DNA of 64,000 nt, taken from Fibrobacter sp. GTDB taxonomy: Bacteria; Fibrobacterota; Chitinivibrionia; Chitinivibrionales; Chitinispirillaceae. The notes under the pieces were generated by a model. It made no database searches and was not told the DNA's origin. It worked only from the letters and a program-made list of their open reading frames with translations. Positions 37,887 through 48,985 of this stretch are shown here, one piece after another; position 1 is the first letter of the stretch; every line of letters begins with the position of its first letter. Position numbers and translations under genes: made by a program. The DNA lies in assembly GCA_012513915.1 (NCBI GenBank), contig JAAZBG010000047.1:1-64000 (forward strand). The letters are read 5' to 3'.

Positions 37887-38324
37887 TCCTGGTTTGTCTC
37901 CGGTAAGTATCGTTTGTATGTACTTTCTGGAGAAAGTCAATAGCTGTCATGTGGGAACTGTGTTATGTTCGAAAATGTGGATACGATAGGCCTGCGAAAT
38001 AAAATTTGATGTAACAGGTGCTGGAACAGGATGTGACGTTTTTTCTTTTACCTCCAATTATTCCCCCATATGCCCTCAACAACTCAAGACTCCCTGACGT
38101 ACTTTAGTTATAAATCGTAATGGACCAGCTTTTTTATATTGATAATTAAAGTGAAAATCCGTTTAACCAACTCTGAACAATTAGATTAATCTCGAAAATA
38201 TACGAAAATACTCTTTAACTTTTTATTTTATAAAGTATTTTACATTTTAATTGAAGCGTAATTCTGTGCTAAACTTTCGAAGAAAATCCGTACTTTCAGA
38301 TAAAAAGCAAAAGGAGCTGAAAAA
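37887..38324. other. AT-rich boundary upstream of the defence island
   Basis: 438 bases with no gene. Base composition becomes clearly more AT-rich after about 38050, which may mark the edge of acquired DNA. Shine-Dalgarno AAGGAG at 38311-38316 belongs to trlF. No tRNA, integrase or att repeat is visible. Confidence 0.5.
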
Positions 38325-40988
38325 ATGTCTTCAGATATAAAAAAGTATGACATTTTTAGATACGGTTCAACCTGGGCGCGGGCTGATTTTCATCTCCATA
38401 CCCGTTCTGATAAACAGTTTGCTTATACAGGAGAAGAAAATTCATTTCTGAATGATTATGTTTCAAAACTCAAAAGTGCATTTATTAACGTTGGAGTGAT
38501 AACAAACCATAACAAATTCAAAAAAGATGAGTTTGTAAACCTACGTAAAAACGCAAGGAAAGAAGAGATCTTCCTGCTTCCGGGAATAGAACTTTCTGTC
38601 AATGATGGTTCCAACGGGATACATACATTAGTAGTTTTCTCTGATGCCTGGCTGGAAGATGGACAAGATTATATAAATCAGTTCCTCAATGTTGCTTTTC
38701 AAGGCAAAATTCAAGCACAATACGAACAGGAAGACGGCAGGAGCTCTTTATGCCTTATTGATACAATCAAAAAACTGGATGGGTATCACAGGGACTACTT
38801 TTTAATTTTTGCTCATGTTGAACAATCAAGCGGTGTGTGGAAAGAGCTCGATGGTGGACGAATTGGAGAATTAGGAGCAGATGAGCTTTTTAAAAAACGA
38901 ACACTTGGCTTCCAGAAAGTAAGAACTCATGATGTTGCCGACCGAACATGCCGAACGAAGGTACAATCATGGTTTGGCGGCTGGTATCCGGCAGAAGTGG
39001 AAGGTTCAGACTGTAAGTCAATTGATGAAATAGGAACAAAAGATGGAGAAACATGGCTGAAGATTGGTGATTTTACTTTTGAATCTGTTAAATATGCACT
39101 GACTGATCATAATAATCGTGTAAGAAATGCAAAACCAGAACGCTATAAACATTCCAATATAAAAAGCATCTCCTTTGAAGGAGGGACTTTAAACGGTCAA
39201 ACAGTTTACCTTTCCCCTGAACTTAATACGTTTATCGGAATTCGGGGTAGTGGGAAATCCTCGATACTTGAAACCGTACGTTATGTACTGGATATCCCTT
39301 TTGGTGATCATGCGATAGATACAGGCTACAAACAGAAACTTGTAGCACATACCCTCGGAAGTGGTGGGAAAGCAATAATTACAGCATTGGATCAATATGG
39401 TAGAGAGTTTCAGATCTCGCGAATTTTAAATGATTACTCGCAGTGTTATGTAGATGGCATACTTCAACCTGGTATTTCCATTCGCGAAACGATCATTAAA
39501 AATCCCATATATTTTGGACAAAAAGATCTCTCAAGCAGTAGTGATGGATTTGAAACTGATCTTGTAGAAAAGCTTGTGGGAGACAGCCTTCACAATATAC
39601 GGTTGCGGATTGAAGAAAAGAAACAGCAGGTATCAGATGCTGTTACAAGGCTGCAGAAACTTGCCACTATTGATGATCAAATAGAAGATTATAAGCAGAA
39701 AAAACAGGATGCGGAATTCAATCTGATCAAATTTACAGAACATGGTATAGAGGAAAAGTTTAAAAAACAGACTGATTTTGAGACAGATGAGCGCAAGATT
39801 AAGCAGATGTTAATTGACATTGAGACGTTTGGGAATGGTTTGGAAAGCTTTATCGGTGAATATGAAGATACCATTAAGAATCACACCTCCTATGTATCAA
39901 CTCAAAGCCCTGAATTTTTCAAACAATTTTTGACAGAGTATAATAAAGCTGTGCAGATTTTAGAAAAACAGCAAGCTGACAAATTGGCACTTGAAAACCT
40001 GCTTAAACAGTTAAAGGAAAGCTATACATCATTTTTACAAACGAAAAAAAAATTTACTGATGAATTTGCTGATACAAGACGCAAAATTGAATATGAATTA
40101 AAAGTTAAAGGAGCAGTAACTCTCAATCTTGAGGAATATCCTCATCTGAAAAGTAAAATTGATACAGCAGATAAAATGCTGGTGGCTTTAGAAAAACAAA
40201 AAAGTCAGAAAGACACTGTAAAAACCGAACTGATGATATTGTTAACCGAATTGAATGATTTATTGCAACAGGAATTTCATGCAATAAATGGTCAGTTAGC
40301 TAAAATAAATGATAAACATTCAGTATTAACAATCGAAGCTGAATTTAAAGGTGATAAAAAAGGATTTTTGCTATTTGTAAAAAATGTCTTTCGGGGAAGT
40401 AATATTTGGGAAAATACCTTACAGAAATTGGTAAAAGAGTACGATGATTTTGGGCATATCTACAGAGATCTTGAAAATGCAAAAAACAAAGCAGGCTCAT
40501 CGCCGGAAACATTTGAGAAATATTTTCTGGATAATTTACAAACATTACTGGTTTTTCAGGTGCAGAATAAATTTACAATAAGATATCGAGGAAAAGAACT
40601 TCAGCACCATTCACTTGGTCAAAGAGCTTCCGCTTTGATACTTTTTATCTTGAGTCAACATGAAAATGATGTAATCATTGTAGATCAACCAGAAGATGAT
40701 CTGGATAATCAGACAATTTATGAGGACGTAATTAAATTAATCAGGAACCTTAAACCCGATACACAATTTTTGTTTGCAACGCATAATGCAAATTTTCCAG
40801 TTTTGGGAGATGCTGAACAAATACATTCCTGTAGGTATACAGATGGTAGGATTGCGATACAGGCGGGAAGCATCGATTCACCGGTTTTGCAGAAAGAGAT
40901 AGTTGATATCATGGAGGGTGGTGAAGATGCATTTAACAAAAGAAAAGAGATTTATGGAATATGGAAACCACAGAACTTATTGAGATAA
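38325..40988 (+). CDS. TrlF-type PHP-domain / AAA (SMC-like) ATPase
   Basis: An 887-residue predicted defence ATPase. The N-terminal PHP phosphoesterase domain has HLH (23-25), NHNK (61-64), GIEL Glu89 and IFAHVEQSSG (His164). The site where PHP proteins usually end in D-x-H reads S228-D229-C230-K231. Walker A is GIRGSGKSS (305-313). A long coiled-coil insert (about 420-740) follows, then an ABC-like LGQRAS (764-769), Walker B IIVDQPEDD (Asp787) and the H-loop FATHNANFPV. The layout is SMC/RecN-like. It overlaps the next gene by 28 bases, so they act together. It likely senses or handles nucleic-acid ends; the target is unknown. Confidence 0.82.
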   Translation: MSSDIKKYDIFRYGSTWARADFHLHTRSDKQFAYTGEENSFLNDYVSKLKSAFINVGVITNHNKFKKDEFVNLRKNARKEEIFLLPGIELSVNDGSNGIHTLVVFSDAWLEDGQDYINQFLNVAFQGKIQAQYEQEDGRSSLCLIDTIKKLDGYHRDYFLIFAHVEQSSGVWKELDGGRIGELGADELFKKRTLGFQKVRTHDVADRTCRTKVQSWFGGWYPAEVEGSDCKSIDEIGTKDGETWLKIGDFTFESVKYALTDHNNRVRNAKPERYKHSNIKSISFEGGTLNGQTVYLSPELNTFIGIRGSGKSSILETVRYVLDIPFGDHAIDTGYKQKLVAHTLGSGGKAIITALDQYGREFQISRILNDYSQCYVDGILQPGISIRETIIKNPIYFGQKDLSSSSDGFETDLVEKLVGDSLHNIRLRIEEKKQQVSDAVTRLQKLATIDDQIEDYKQKKQDAEFNLIKFTEHGIEEKFKKQTDFETDERKIKQMLIDIETFGNGLESFIGEYEDTIKNHTSYVSTQSPEFFKQFLTEYNKAVQILEKQQADKLALENLLKQLKESYTSFLQTKKKFTDEFADTRRKIEYELKVKGAVTLNLEEYPHLKSKIDTADKMLVALEKQKSQKDTVKTELMILLTELNDLLQQEFHAINGQLAKINDKHSVLTIEAEFKGDKKGFLLFVKNVFRGSNIWENTLQKLVKEYDDFGHIYRDLENAKNKAGSSPETFEKYFLDNLQTLLVFQVQNKFTIRYRGKELQHHSLGQRASALILFILSQHENDVIIVDQPEDDLDNQTIYEDVIKLIRNLKPDTQFLFATHNANFPVLGDAEQIHSCRYTDGRIAIQAGSIDSPVLQKEIVDIMEGGEDAFNKRKEIYGIWKPQNLLR

Positions 40989-42112
40989 TTGCACGTGGTG
41001 AAGACAGCAGATTCCAGTTCAAAACTTCTGATGTTCACCCGGAATCTCTTGCTCAGGAGATGATTGCATTCAGTAATACTGATGGAGGAATGATATTAAT
41101 AGGTATAACTCCTGACAATGAAGTTGAAGGTTTGACAAACACAATTATTAATGAAAAGAAACTTGACAACTTAATATCAAATGTAGCACATAACAATATT
41201 AAACCACCAATCACCGTGGAAACTGAAAACGTTTTGCATCCCGATGGGATAGTGATTGTGATAAAAGTCTACAAAGGAATATATAAACCTTATATGGACA
41301 AGTCTGGAAATATTTATATCAGAAAAGGAGCAGATAAAAGAAAAGTTAATTCACCAGATGAATTACTACGAATGTTCCAATCCTCGAACAGAATGCATGG
41401 TGATGAGCAGACTGCTAATGGCCTTACATTAGCTGATATCGATCTGCCTTTTTTCAAGGCTTTTTTTCAAAAGGAATATGGGGAAAACCTGGATGAACAG
41501 GATAATCCAATACAGGTTATTTTTGAAAACATGAATCTTGCACAATCATCACATCTAAATATCGCCGGTGCATTGCTTTTTGCAAAACAACCAAATTTTC
41601 GGCTGCCGACCTTTATTGTTAAAGCGGTTGCCTATCCTGGTACAGATATAGATGAAGATACGTATGTTGACAGTAGAGACATTACCGGGAAAATTTCTGA
41701 TGTTTTTCAACAGGTAATATCCTTTTTGACAATTAATTCCAAGCGGGAGCAAGCAGAACAGACCGTAAATTCAACAAGCGAGCCTGCGATACCAAAAATT
41801 GTTTTCGAGGAACTTGTTGCAAATGCACTTATTCATAGAGATTATTTTATTTCTGCACCTGTTCGCATATTCATATTTTCAAACAGAATCGAAATTATAA
41901 GTCCGGGACATTTACCAAATAATTTAACCGTCCAGAATATCAAGTCGGGAAATTCAAATATCAGAAATCCTATTCTTGCTTCATTTGCTACAAAGCTACT
42001 TCCATACCGCGGACTTGGGAATGGAGTACGGAGAGCTTTAAAAGCATATCCTACAATAGAGTTCAATGATGATCGTGATAATAATTTGTTCAAAGTGATT
42101 ATAAAAATGTAG
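40961..42112 (+). CDS. Schlafen AlbA_2-domain / GHKL-type ATP-binding protein
   Basis: A 383-residue protein of the family often labelled putative transcriptional regulator. The N-terminal AlbA_2 (Schlafen-like) domain spans about 12-130 (EDSRFQFKTSDV, SNTDGGMILIGI, IYIRKGADKR). The C-terminal part carries a GHKL-like ATPase pattern: FEELVANALIHRDY (N box), RIEIISPGHLP and GLGNGVRRAL (G box). Such proteins bind nucleic acid and ATP and recur in defence loci. The gene begins 28 bases inside trlF, so the two are coupled. No DNA-binding helix-turn-helix is obvious at the end. Confidence 0.83.
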   Translation: METTELIEIIARGEDSRFQFKTSDVHPESLAQEMIAFSNTDGGMILIGITPDNEVEGLTNTIINEKKLDNLISNVAHNNIKPPITVETENVLHPDGIVIVIKVYKGIYKPYMDKSGNIYIRKGADKRKVNSPDELLRMFQSSNRMHGDEQTANGLTLADIDLPFFKAFFQKEYGENLDEQDNPIQVIFENMNLAQSSHLNIAGALLFAKQPNFRLPTFIVKAVAYPGTDIDEDTYVDSRDITGKISDVFQQVISFLTINSKREQAEQTVNSTSEPAIPKIVFEELVANALIHRDYFISAPVRIFIFSNRIEIISPGHLPNNLTVQNIKSGNSNIRNPILASFATKLLPYRGLGNGVRRALKAYPTIEFNDDRDNNLFKVIIKM

Positions 42113-42120
42113 TAATGTCG

Positions 42121-42161
42121 AAACACATCGTTGCTCAAGAACAATAAAACGATTAGTGTTT
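42121..42161. terminator. Hairpin between the convergent defence modules
   Basis: AAACAC-ATCGTT (42121-42132) pairs with AACGAT-TA-GTGTTT (42148-42161) apart from a two-base bulge, overlapping the jetD stop codon. It may terminate both modules; no long U tract. Confidence 0.4.
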
Positions 42162-43349
42162 GGTTATATTGTCAAGAAATCGCTCAACATAATCAAACGG
42201 AATAAACTCCTGCTCCAGTCTGACCGAATCTCCCAACACATTTTCCCGCAATTCGTTGTACAGAGTATATTCCTCTTCTGTCAGATTATTTAAAGTAGCT
42301 TCCGACGGCGTTAATTCCTTTACCCAGCACTTACGGTGCTGCAGCAATGTTTCCCGATCCATGAGAATCGATTGGGCTGATGGAAATAGTTTTCTAAACT
42401 GATTAAGGATTGTAAACCCGTGTGTATCGATATCACCCCAGTAAAGGATCTTTTTATTCCTGAGCCAGTGTGCGTTTTCCAGATGGCCAAACCCGTACCC
42501 GCGGCCGAAAAGAATTATGGCGTTCTCAACCGTTGGAAATGCAAGTCCGTTGATATCGTTCTCCGTGACAAATACGGTATCAATATCCAGATTCAATGAA
42601 CAGGACTCGTCAGCTCTGAGAGTGAGCTCGGAAAGCCCGCGTATATATTTTCTGCTGTCAAGAATTCTGAGTCGTATCAGTATCGGCTTTTCACGAAATC
42701 CAAACCGGCGTTCAAACCCTTTTACACCTGTTGCTGTTTGGTCTATTACTGATTGATCAAGTATGATATCAAACCACTCTGACAATAATTTTTTATGTTG
42801 CTCAATAAATTTGGTGTCGATATCAGGCAGACTCAACTGTCGCAAATAGATATTTGGTTTAGGTGTAGCTTTCATCCATGCTGCAATGCTGAGCAGCCGT
42901 TTTAAATCAGGCGCATGTTCGATAAGTGCAAACGGTTGTTTCAAAATCCAATCTTTTAATTCCGGAAACGCTGCGAGTACTTCCTGTACCGATTGTGTAA
43001 ACTGTTTGTAATCAGACATTTTATTGATATATCGCAACAGATTTTCTTTCGAATCAAACACGACCGCAACCGGAAGCTGATTCTGCCCGAGAATCCGGTT
43101 GTTAATCTCCTGCCATTCAATACGGAACAGTTGTGTTTTGTCAACATTAACAAATTGCTGAACCCAATCGCGTGCGCGTTCATATAATCTGCTTAAATCG
43201 TTTGAACCCGGAATGCGGAGCGGAACCCTGTAAGGAAAAAGATTGTCTGATTCTATAAAATCCTTTAAGAAAAACCCTTTATTCCATTTTTTCAGGATTG
43301 TTGCTTTGACCTGTGGTAACGTTGTCCATTTTGTATAAGTGTCATTCAT
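42153..43349 (-). CDS. jetD: Wadjet nuclease subunit JetD
   Basis: The 398-residue Toprim-like nuclease subunit of the Wadjet plasmid-restriction complex, which cuts circular DNA after extrusion by JetABC. The N-terminal DUF3322-type region is followed by the DUF2220 Toprim-type core: [14 protein letters not shown] supplies the Glu, and [16 protein letters not shown] gives the D-x-D pair (306, 308). Its ATG overlaps the jetC stop (ATGA), as in other Wadjet operons. It is the last gene of the jetA-B-C-D order. Confidence 0.93.
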   Translation of the reverse strand: MNDTYTKWTTLPQVKATILKKWNKGFFLKDFIESDNLFPYRVPLRIPGSNDLSRLYERARDWVQQFVNVDKTQLFRIEWQEINNRILGQNQLPVAVVFDSKENLLRYINKMSDYKQFTQSVQEVLAAFPELKDWILKQPFALIEHAPDLKRLLSIAAWMKATPKPNIYLRQLSLPDIDTKFIEQHKKLLSEWFDIILDQSVIDQTATGVKGFERRFGFREKPILIRLRILDSRKYIRGLSELTLRADESCSLNLDIDTVFVTENDINGLAFPTVENAIILFGRGYGFGHLENAHWLRNKKILYWGDIDTHGFTILNQFRKLFPSAQSILMDRETLLQHRKCWVKELTPSEATLNNLTEEEYTLYNELRENVLGDSVRLEQEFIPFDYVERFLDNITKH

Positions 43350-46300
43350 TGCACGTTTGCTTCTTTTTCTGCCCTGTACTCTTCAATCGTGAGATTGCGT
43401 AAAAGTGACTCACGTCCTTCGGGATTATAGACAAACCCGACACTTGACACGTAAGGTTCAATAATATGTATCTTCTGCAAAGGTGTGACAATCAATAGTT
43501 GCAGGTTGAGTTTTTTAAACAACTCCAGACCGAACCTCGTTGACTCATCAGAACCGCGGCCGAATGCTTCGTCAATGACCACAAACCGGAAACTTCGTGA
43601 ACGGACCTCGCCCCATTCAAGACCGAACTGATACGCAAGACTTGCCGCAAGCACCGTATAGGCGAGTTTCTCTTTCTGTCCACCTGATTTTCCACCGGAA
43701 TCGGTATAGTGCTCATGTTCAGTATTATCCTCGATCCAACGCTCCGATGCTGCAAATACAAACCAGTTGCGAACATCAGTGACTTTCATTGTCCAGCGCT
43801 TGTCAACATCAGTGGACCCTTCACGGCCGCGGAAACGGTCAATAATTGCCTTGACCTGGAGAAACTTGCTTTCTGCATACTGTTCCTCCTCCGAACCGGT
43901 GAGACTTCCTTCCGTACAAGCTCTAAGTGATTGCTGGAAATCCCTGATTTCAATATCGGTTGTTACCTGATCCTCCAGAACGATATATCGCCCCCGGTTA
44001 TATTCGATACCCGACAGAGATTGATTTATTCTATCGATCCGCTCTTTAATATTCTGACGTTCCCTGTTGAGCTGCGACTGGAAATTCGCGATTTCGCGGA
44101 TGGTATTTTCATTAAGAAGTGCTTTGAATCGTGATTCAAACTTGGGAAGATCGTCAGCCTTGAGCTGCTCCAGCATTTTCTTGAATTCGGGTCCGGATTC
44201 AATTTTTGCGTCAATTTCATTGGTCTCTGCAACAAAGTCCCTGCGGTACCCTTCCATGTTTTTAATAATGCGCTCTTCAAGCGTTTTAAGACGTTTGTCC
44301 TCATTGTCAATTTTCTTCTGAAGCCACTCGCGCATCTCAGTCTGACGGTTATCAATTGATTCCACCGTCAGTTGACGATCCGCAAGAACTTCAGTTCGCA
44401 TATCGTTAAGTTGATCAATTAGCTGGTCTACTTTTTTCCGGGCTTCATCACTAAATAATTCCTGGAACTGCCTTAAAAGCTCCAGAGCATGATTCTGCTT
44501 TTCCTCATTCTTTGACTTTTCATCCTTCTCTTTGTCAAGTAGCACATCTTTTTCTTTTATGACCGTCTCCAGCTGCACCAGCTGTACCTGAAGCGTCTTA
44601 AGAATATCTGATGTGTTTTCAATCTCTTTTAGTTCACGCTCCAGTTCATCAATCTGAAGCGTAACCGGCTGCCAGTCGATTTCATCAAATCCGGAATACC
44701 CCAGGAGCTTGACAAAAAGTGTCTTTTCCCGATCGTACTTTTTTCGTTCGTCATCGAGTGAACCAATCGCCACTGCAATCCGCTGGATCTCTTTTTCCAG
44801 ACCATCCCGTTGTTTGTCAAGAAGCTTGATTTTTGCTTCATTACTCCATCCAAGAATAAATCTGCTGCGGTCCTGAAGGTCGTGGCGATCATCCTTCTCA
44901 TGACGATTGCCAGTACCCTTAATCTGGCCCGAAAGCGTAATAGCCTGCTTTTCACGGCGGAAATGATCCATTGTCAAACAGCAGACATAATCAAACCGTC
45001 TGCGGATTTCCGTTTCCACCCAGGTGTAAAACTCACTATCCGGTTTGATCGATAGTTTATACACCAGTGAATCTGAATGTAGATTTACTGTATCGCTATC
45101 CTGCTGCTTATCTGGTACTTTAAAGTAAACAATACGGCCGCGAAGATTGGTCTTTTCAACCCAGTCAGTTACCGGGGCATACAGACGTTCCGGGACAAGC
45201 AGTGACAAACCAAAATTACGAAGCAGCCGCTCGATCGCACCCTCCCATTTGGCATCTTCGGGGCGTACCTGCAACAGTTCTCCGACAAAAGGGATTTCAT
45301 CTTCGTCAAGTCGGAGTGCTGTACACATACTTTTTCGTATCTCGATCTGTCTTGAGTCGATATTACTCCTGCGAGTTTTCAGTGACTCCAGTTCCTTGAC
45401 AATTTCACCGTGTTTATCCCGTTCCGTTCGAAGTGCGACTTCCGCTTCTGTGCGTCTGTTTTGAAGATTGACTTCTTTTTGATCATATTCAGTCAATTGA
45501 CTGGATGCGTATAATTGGTTGTTTATAAATGATTCCAGAGTGATGGATACCGGTAGTTCCAGCTGATCGAGAAGCGACAGATACGCTTCAGATTTTTGCA
45601 ACCGTGATGTTTTCTTTTCTATAAGCGTCTGGATATCAGATTTAAGTCTTTCGAGACGGTCCCCACCATTTTCTGCAATTGCCTGACGAAGACGATCTCT
45701 TTCCGCATGATGATGAGTATGCTGCTCTTTTAACTGATCAATTCGTGCTGTCAGGCGGCGGTGGTCTTCACTGAGATTTCCGATTCGTTTTTCCAGCAGT
45801 TCTGCTTTTATCATTGAAAAATAGGTACGTAAACTATCACGACACCCTAAAAGGTTCCCCTTCTGTGATGATACCGATGCATGCTTATCGAGATCCGCAC
45901 TGATCGGCTGCAGAAGTTCAAGCTGCCGTTTTGCTTTCAAAACAGCATCATGAGCCCGGCTGAGATCATCAAAATGAGTGATCAAAGCTGCGATTCGCGG
46001 TTCGATTTCAAACGGTTCAAGCATGTGTGAACGGACAAAATCGGTTAGATTGCCAACGGATTTCATGGAAACAGTCTGATGAAACAGCTCCATCGCCTGT
46101 TCATTTTCAATGCCGAATCGTCGTCTGAAAGATGCACAGTAGGGAGGGAAGCTCTCGAAGACATCATCAATATAGCTGATAGTTTTCAGCTTCTTTTTAA
46201 GGTTTTTTATATCGCTTCCAAAATTGGAAAAGTGTTCCGCAATGTTCAATTCGCCATCAGCAACAACAAAGAACCGGTTTGGCTGCCCCTGAAGTTCTTT

Positions 46301-46723
46301 TTGCCAGAACACCTGAGCAAGTGTTACCGTTTGAACATACCCAGTGTTTTTAAAAACACCAAGAATAACCGAGTAGCAGTTCTGATCACGTAAAGCAACC
46401 GGTTTTGCCCCATAGCCTCCATCGGTACGCTCCGATTTATAATATCCCTGAACATAGGACCGCAGCGACCGCTCTTTACTTTCGGCACCAGCTGCTTTGT
46501 TATAGGAGATTCGCTGTGACGGAACAAGCAGTGTGGTTATCGCATCAACAAGCGTCGATTTTCCGGATCCGATATCACCCGTAAGCAGTGCATTCTGGCC
46601 TTGTGGTGTAAGCGACCATACCTTTTCATGGAATGTTCCCCAGTTGTATACTTCCACCCGTGTAAGGCGAAACCCGGCAAGTTCATCATTGGTATCAAAC
46701 CCGAACGACAACTGATCATCCAT
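43346..46723 (-). CDS. jetC: Wadjet SMC-like ATPase JetC
   Basis: A 1125-residue MukB-like ATPase that drives loop extrusion. Walker A is GDIGSGKST (49-57); a long coiled-coil arm follows with a hinge-like region near 450-640 ([19 protein letters not shown] onwards). The head is completed by the signature [18 protein letters not shown] and Walker [17 protein letters not shown]. All ATPase motifs are intact. It starts two bases after jetB and overlaps jetD by four bases. Confidence 0.95.
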   Translation of the reverse strand: MDDQLSFGFDTNDELAGFRLTRVEVYNWGTFHEKVWSLTPQGQNALLTGDIGSGKSTLVDAITTLLVPSQRISYNKAAGAESKERSLRSYVQGYYKSERTDGGYGAKPVALRDQNCYSVILGVFKNTGYVQTVTLAQVFWQKELQGQPNRFFVVADGELNIAEHFSNFGSDIKNLKKKLKTISYIDDVFESFPPYCASFRRRFGIENEQAMELFHQTVSMKSVGNLTDFVRSHMLEPFEIEPRIAALITHFDDLSRAHDAVLKAKRQLELLQPISADLDKHASVSSQKGNLLGCRDSLRTYFSMIKAELLEKRIGNLSEDHRRLTARIDQLKEQHTHHHAERDRLRQAIAENGGDRLERLKSDIQTLIEKKTSRLQKSEAYLSLLDQLELPVSITLESFINNQLYASSQLTEYDQKEVNLQNRRTEAEVALRTERDKHGEIVKELESLKTRRSNIDSRQIEIRKSMCTALRLDEDEIPFVGELLQVRPEDAKWEGAIERLLRNFGLSLLVPERLYAPVTDWVEKTNLRGRIVYFKVPDKQQDSDTVNLHSDSLVYKLSIKPDSEFYTWVETEIRRRFDYVCCLTMDHFRREKQAITLSGQIKGTGNRHEKDDRHDLQDRSRFILGWSNEAKIKLLDKQRDGLEKEIQRIAVAIGSLDDERKKYDREKTLFVKLLGYSGFDEIDWQPVTLQIDELERELKEIENTSDILKTLQVQLVQLETVIKEKDVLLDKEKDEKSKNEEKQNHALELLRQFQELFSDEARKKVDQLIDQLNDMRTEVLADRQLTVESIDNRQTEMREWLQKKIDNEDKRLKTLEERIIKNMEGYRRDFVAETNEIDAKIESGPEFKKMLEQLKADDLPKFESRFKALLNENTIREIANFQSQLNRERQNIKERIDRINQSLSGIEYNRGRYIVLEDQVTTDIEIRDFQQSLRACTEGSLTGSEEEQYAESKFLQVKAIIDRFRGREGSTDVDKRWTMKVTDVRNWFVFAASERWIEDNTEHEHYTDSGGKSGGQKEKLAYTVLAASLAYQFGLEWGEVRSRSFRFVVIDEAFGRGSDESTRFGLELFKKLNLQLLIVTPLQKIHIIEPYVSSVGFVYNPEGRESLLRNLTIEEYRAEKEANVQ

Positions 46724-46725
46724 TA

Positions 46726-47340
46726 TTAATCCTCTTTTCCGCTGGTTGCACCGGTCAGTTCAGAGGACTGGTACGCTTGTAACCGTGTATCAAAATCATT
46801 CAGCCATTGTGTATCAACGAAGGCTTTCAGCAGTCGACGGACTTCTATTTTGTTATTCTCTGTACGTAAACGACGCACAAACCCGAGTTCGATTACCTTG
46901 TTGATATAGGTGTCAATCTGATCGACAAGACGCGCTTCATTTGATCCTGTTGACAGAAACGTTCTCATCATCTCAACGATCTCATCCCTGCTGAGTATAA
47001 GACGGACTTCGCCACTGGTTGCATCATGCTCGACAAGTTTACGCCGTAACAATGCGATGAGAAGGCTAACCGGGTAGGATAATTGCCGTTTCATTACCAA
47101 TCGGGGTAATTCAGGTGTATTTTCATTTGATGCTAATGTCTGAAGCCACGCGAAACCTTCGTCTTCAACGACGATCAGTTCCAGGCCGATCTCTTTGACA
47201 TAATCACGTATACGTGCTTGAAGTGACAGAAGATTCTGCCAGAGTCTGGCATTTTCGTCGGCATAAACGACACCTTTTAAAAGTGTGATCAGAACTACCG
47301 AAAAACTATTGTTTGCGTTTGTCGTTTCAGTCTCAGCCAT
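46726..47340 (-). CDS. jetB: Wadjet subunit JetB (MukE-like, DUF4194)
   Basis: A 204-residue winged-helix accessory subunit that binds the JetA kleisin, the counterpart of MukE. It shows the DUF4194 pattern: [20 protein letters not shown] near the start, [22 protein letters not shown], then [22 protein letters not shown] and the [16 protein letters not shown] region. It overlaps jetA by eight bases and precedes jetC by two. Confidence 0.93.
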   Translation of the reverse strand: MAETETTNANNSFSVVLITLLKGVVYADENARLWQNLLSLQARIRDYVKEIGLELIVVEDEGFAWLQTLASNENTPELPRLVMKRQLSYPVSLLIALLRRKLVEHDATSGEVRLILSRDEIVEMMRTFLSTGSNEARLVDQIDTYINKVIELGFVRRLRTENNKIEVRRLLKAFVDTQWLNDFDTRLQAYQSSELTGATSGKED

Positions 47341-48787
47341 GATTATTCCTGTTAAATATCACTTGTGGTAAACGTGCATTTTTCCCGATACCGTTACTGT
47401 CAAGCCAACGGATCTCTTCACTGTGAAGCTCATTAAAGATGGTAAACCGGCTTTCGCTTGCAATAGCAAGATAGGTGACCAGTTCAGCCAGTCCTTTCGA
47501 AAGTGGATGCTTTTCAATGACTGCACTCAGCGTTGTCTGACTTTTTGACTGCAGCTCTTTCTGTATGTGAGCGATGAGTACTTTTTTGTCAACATATACC
47601 TGGTCGTAAAGCGCCTGAAGATCAATACCCTCTTCAACGGCTTCCTGTACTATCGAATCAATAGTCACTTTTAGCGGGGGAGTATAGAGCGGACGTTCCA
47701 TTGGAAGGTGAATGTCCGGGGCAGGCTCATCAACGGTCATGAAATTTCCCTTTGGCATATTTTCTTTAACCTGCAATGCCCCCTGAGCAATGCTATCCAG
47801 AATTTCCATGATCCGTTTATTTTCCAGATATGCCTGATTATCAAGGTAGCGGCGTAACTGCTGCGACAAACTGGCAACGGTTCGCTGTGTATGTTCTCCG
47901 GCTTCGAGCCAGTCAAAATGGATACGACGCAGTCTTCGGTCTTGTGTAAACGCAGTAAGCGCATCCATTGAAAAAACCTTATCCAGTAGTGATGTAAACT
48001 CTTCCTGGCTACTGGATGACATCAGAAAATCAAAGAATGCTTTAAAACTTCTCCCCTGATCCGAGTCTACAATCACATCACGGTCGCCAAAAATCTGCTC
48101 AAGCAGCGCACCCTTAGTTCCATCCCAGGTGGCAATTTTTTCACGTACCTGACTGTCAAGCAACCGGAAATTGTGTTCCACCGCTCTGAAATCGCTTAAG
48201 AGTTCTCGTGCCATTGTACTGAACTGCATGAACCGGTCACGAATCGACGTTTCATCCATGAGTACCATATTACCGCTTTTTATTGCCTCAATTTCGGCGT
48301 CAAGTTCTGCTTTGCGTTTTTCAAGTTCTGCAATACGTGTTTCAGCATCGGTTTCGGTTCCGAGAACCATCTGTTTGAGCAGTTCGAAAATGGTAAGCAG
48401 CCGGGATTCAGTTCCGATAAATGATTTACCGGTAAGACTTTCCACCCAGGTGAGCACTTTTTCCGTAGAAGGTGTGAGGTCAAAATGAGGTTCATCCGAA
48501 CCAACCGGATAATATTTACGCAGCCATCCTTTTTCGTTCTGTGCCCAGTCATCCAGATACGCCTGTGCAGATCGTGGAAAACTCTCCGCTCCTTCACTGA
48601 TCCGAAGCTGATACAGGGTGTCATCAAGTTTGGAAACCAGATCTGCCTGAGTCATAAACCGCACATTTGGCTGCACAAATACTTTGTCGAGAAAGGAAAT
48701 GATCAGTGGCGCATTCTCGGCTCTGAGGAGACGCCACGACGGGTGTATTTTGAACAGTTGATTGAGACTGGTATAGGAGGTACTCAT
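47333..48787 (-). CDS. jetA: Wadjet kleisin-like subunit JetA (DUF3375)
   Basis: The 484-residue kleisin/MukF-like subunit and first gene of the operon. DUF3375 features include the N-terminal HPSWRLLRAENAPLIISFL, the TPSTEKVLTWVESLTGKSFIGTESRL stretch in the dimerisation half, a central coiled coil (AETRIAELEKRKAELDAEIEAI), and SSSSQEEFTSLLDKVFSM. The ATG at 48787 lacks a Shine-Dalgarno but is the canonical N-terminus. The promoter should lie in 48788-48985, divergent from the SEC-C gene. Confidence 0.93.
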   Translation of the reverse strand: MSTSYTSLNQLFKIHPSWRLLRAENAPLIISFLDKVFVQPNVRFMTQADLVSKLDDTLYQLRISEGAESFPRSAQAYLDDWAQNEKGWLRKYYPVGSDEPHFDLTPSTEKVLTWVESLTGKSFIGTESRLLTIFELLKQMVLGTETDAETRIAELEKRKAELDAEIEAIKSGNMVLMDETSIRDRFMQFSTMARELLSDFRAVEHNFRLLDSQVREKIATWDGTKGALLEQIFGDRDVIVDSDQGRSFKAFFDFLMSSSSQEEFTSLLDKVFSMDALTAFTQDRRLRRIHFDWLEAGEHTQRTVASLSQQLRRYLDNQAYLENKRIMEILDSIAQGALQVKENMPKGNFMTVDEPAPDIHLPMERPLYTPPLKVTIDSIVQEAVEEGIDLQALYDQVYVDKKVLIAHIQKELQSKSQTTLSAVIEKHPLSKGLAELVTYLAIASESRFTIFNELHSEEIRWLDSNGIGKNARLPQVIFNRNNHG

Positions 48788-48985
48788 GTTTTTTCTGAAA
48801 AGCTTTCGATACTGACCCGATTAGGATTATATTACGGAAAATACTCAATGGACTGAATCTACAGTTATTCAATTTTCATTCTATAATGCGTATGAAACAT
48901 ATCAGGAATGCAGTAGTAATTTCATTTGAAATCATAAATAACAAGACAACACAAAAAGTCACTTAGACCGGGGAGACATTTTTCG

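Noticed and set aside
37887-38324. Integration site or tRNA at the island edge
   Set aside because: No tRNA fold, direct repeat or integrase found; only an AT-rich shift.
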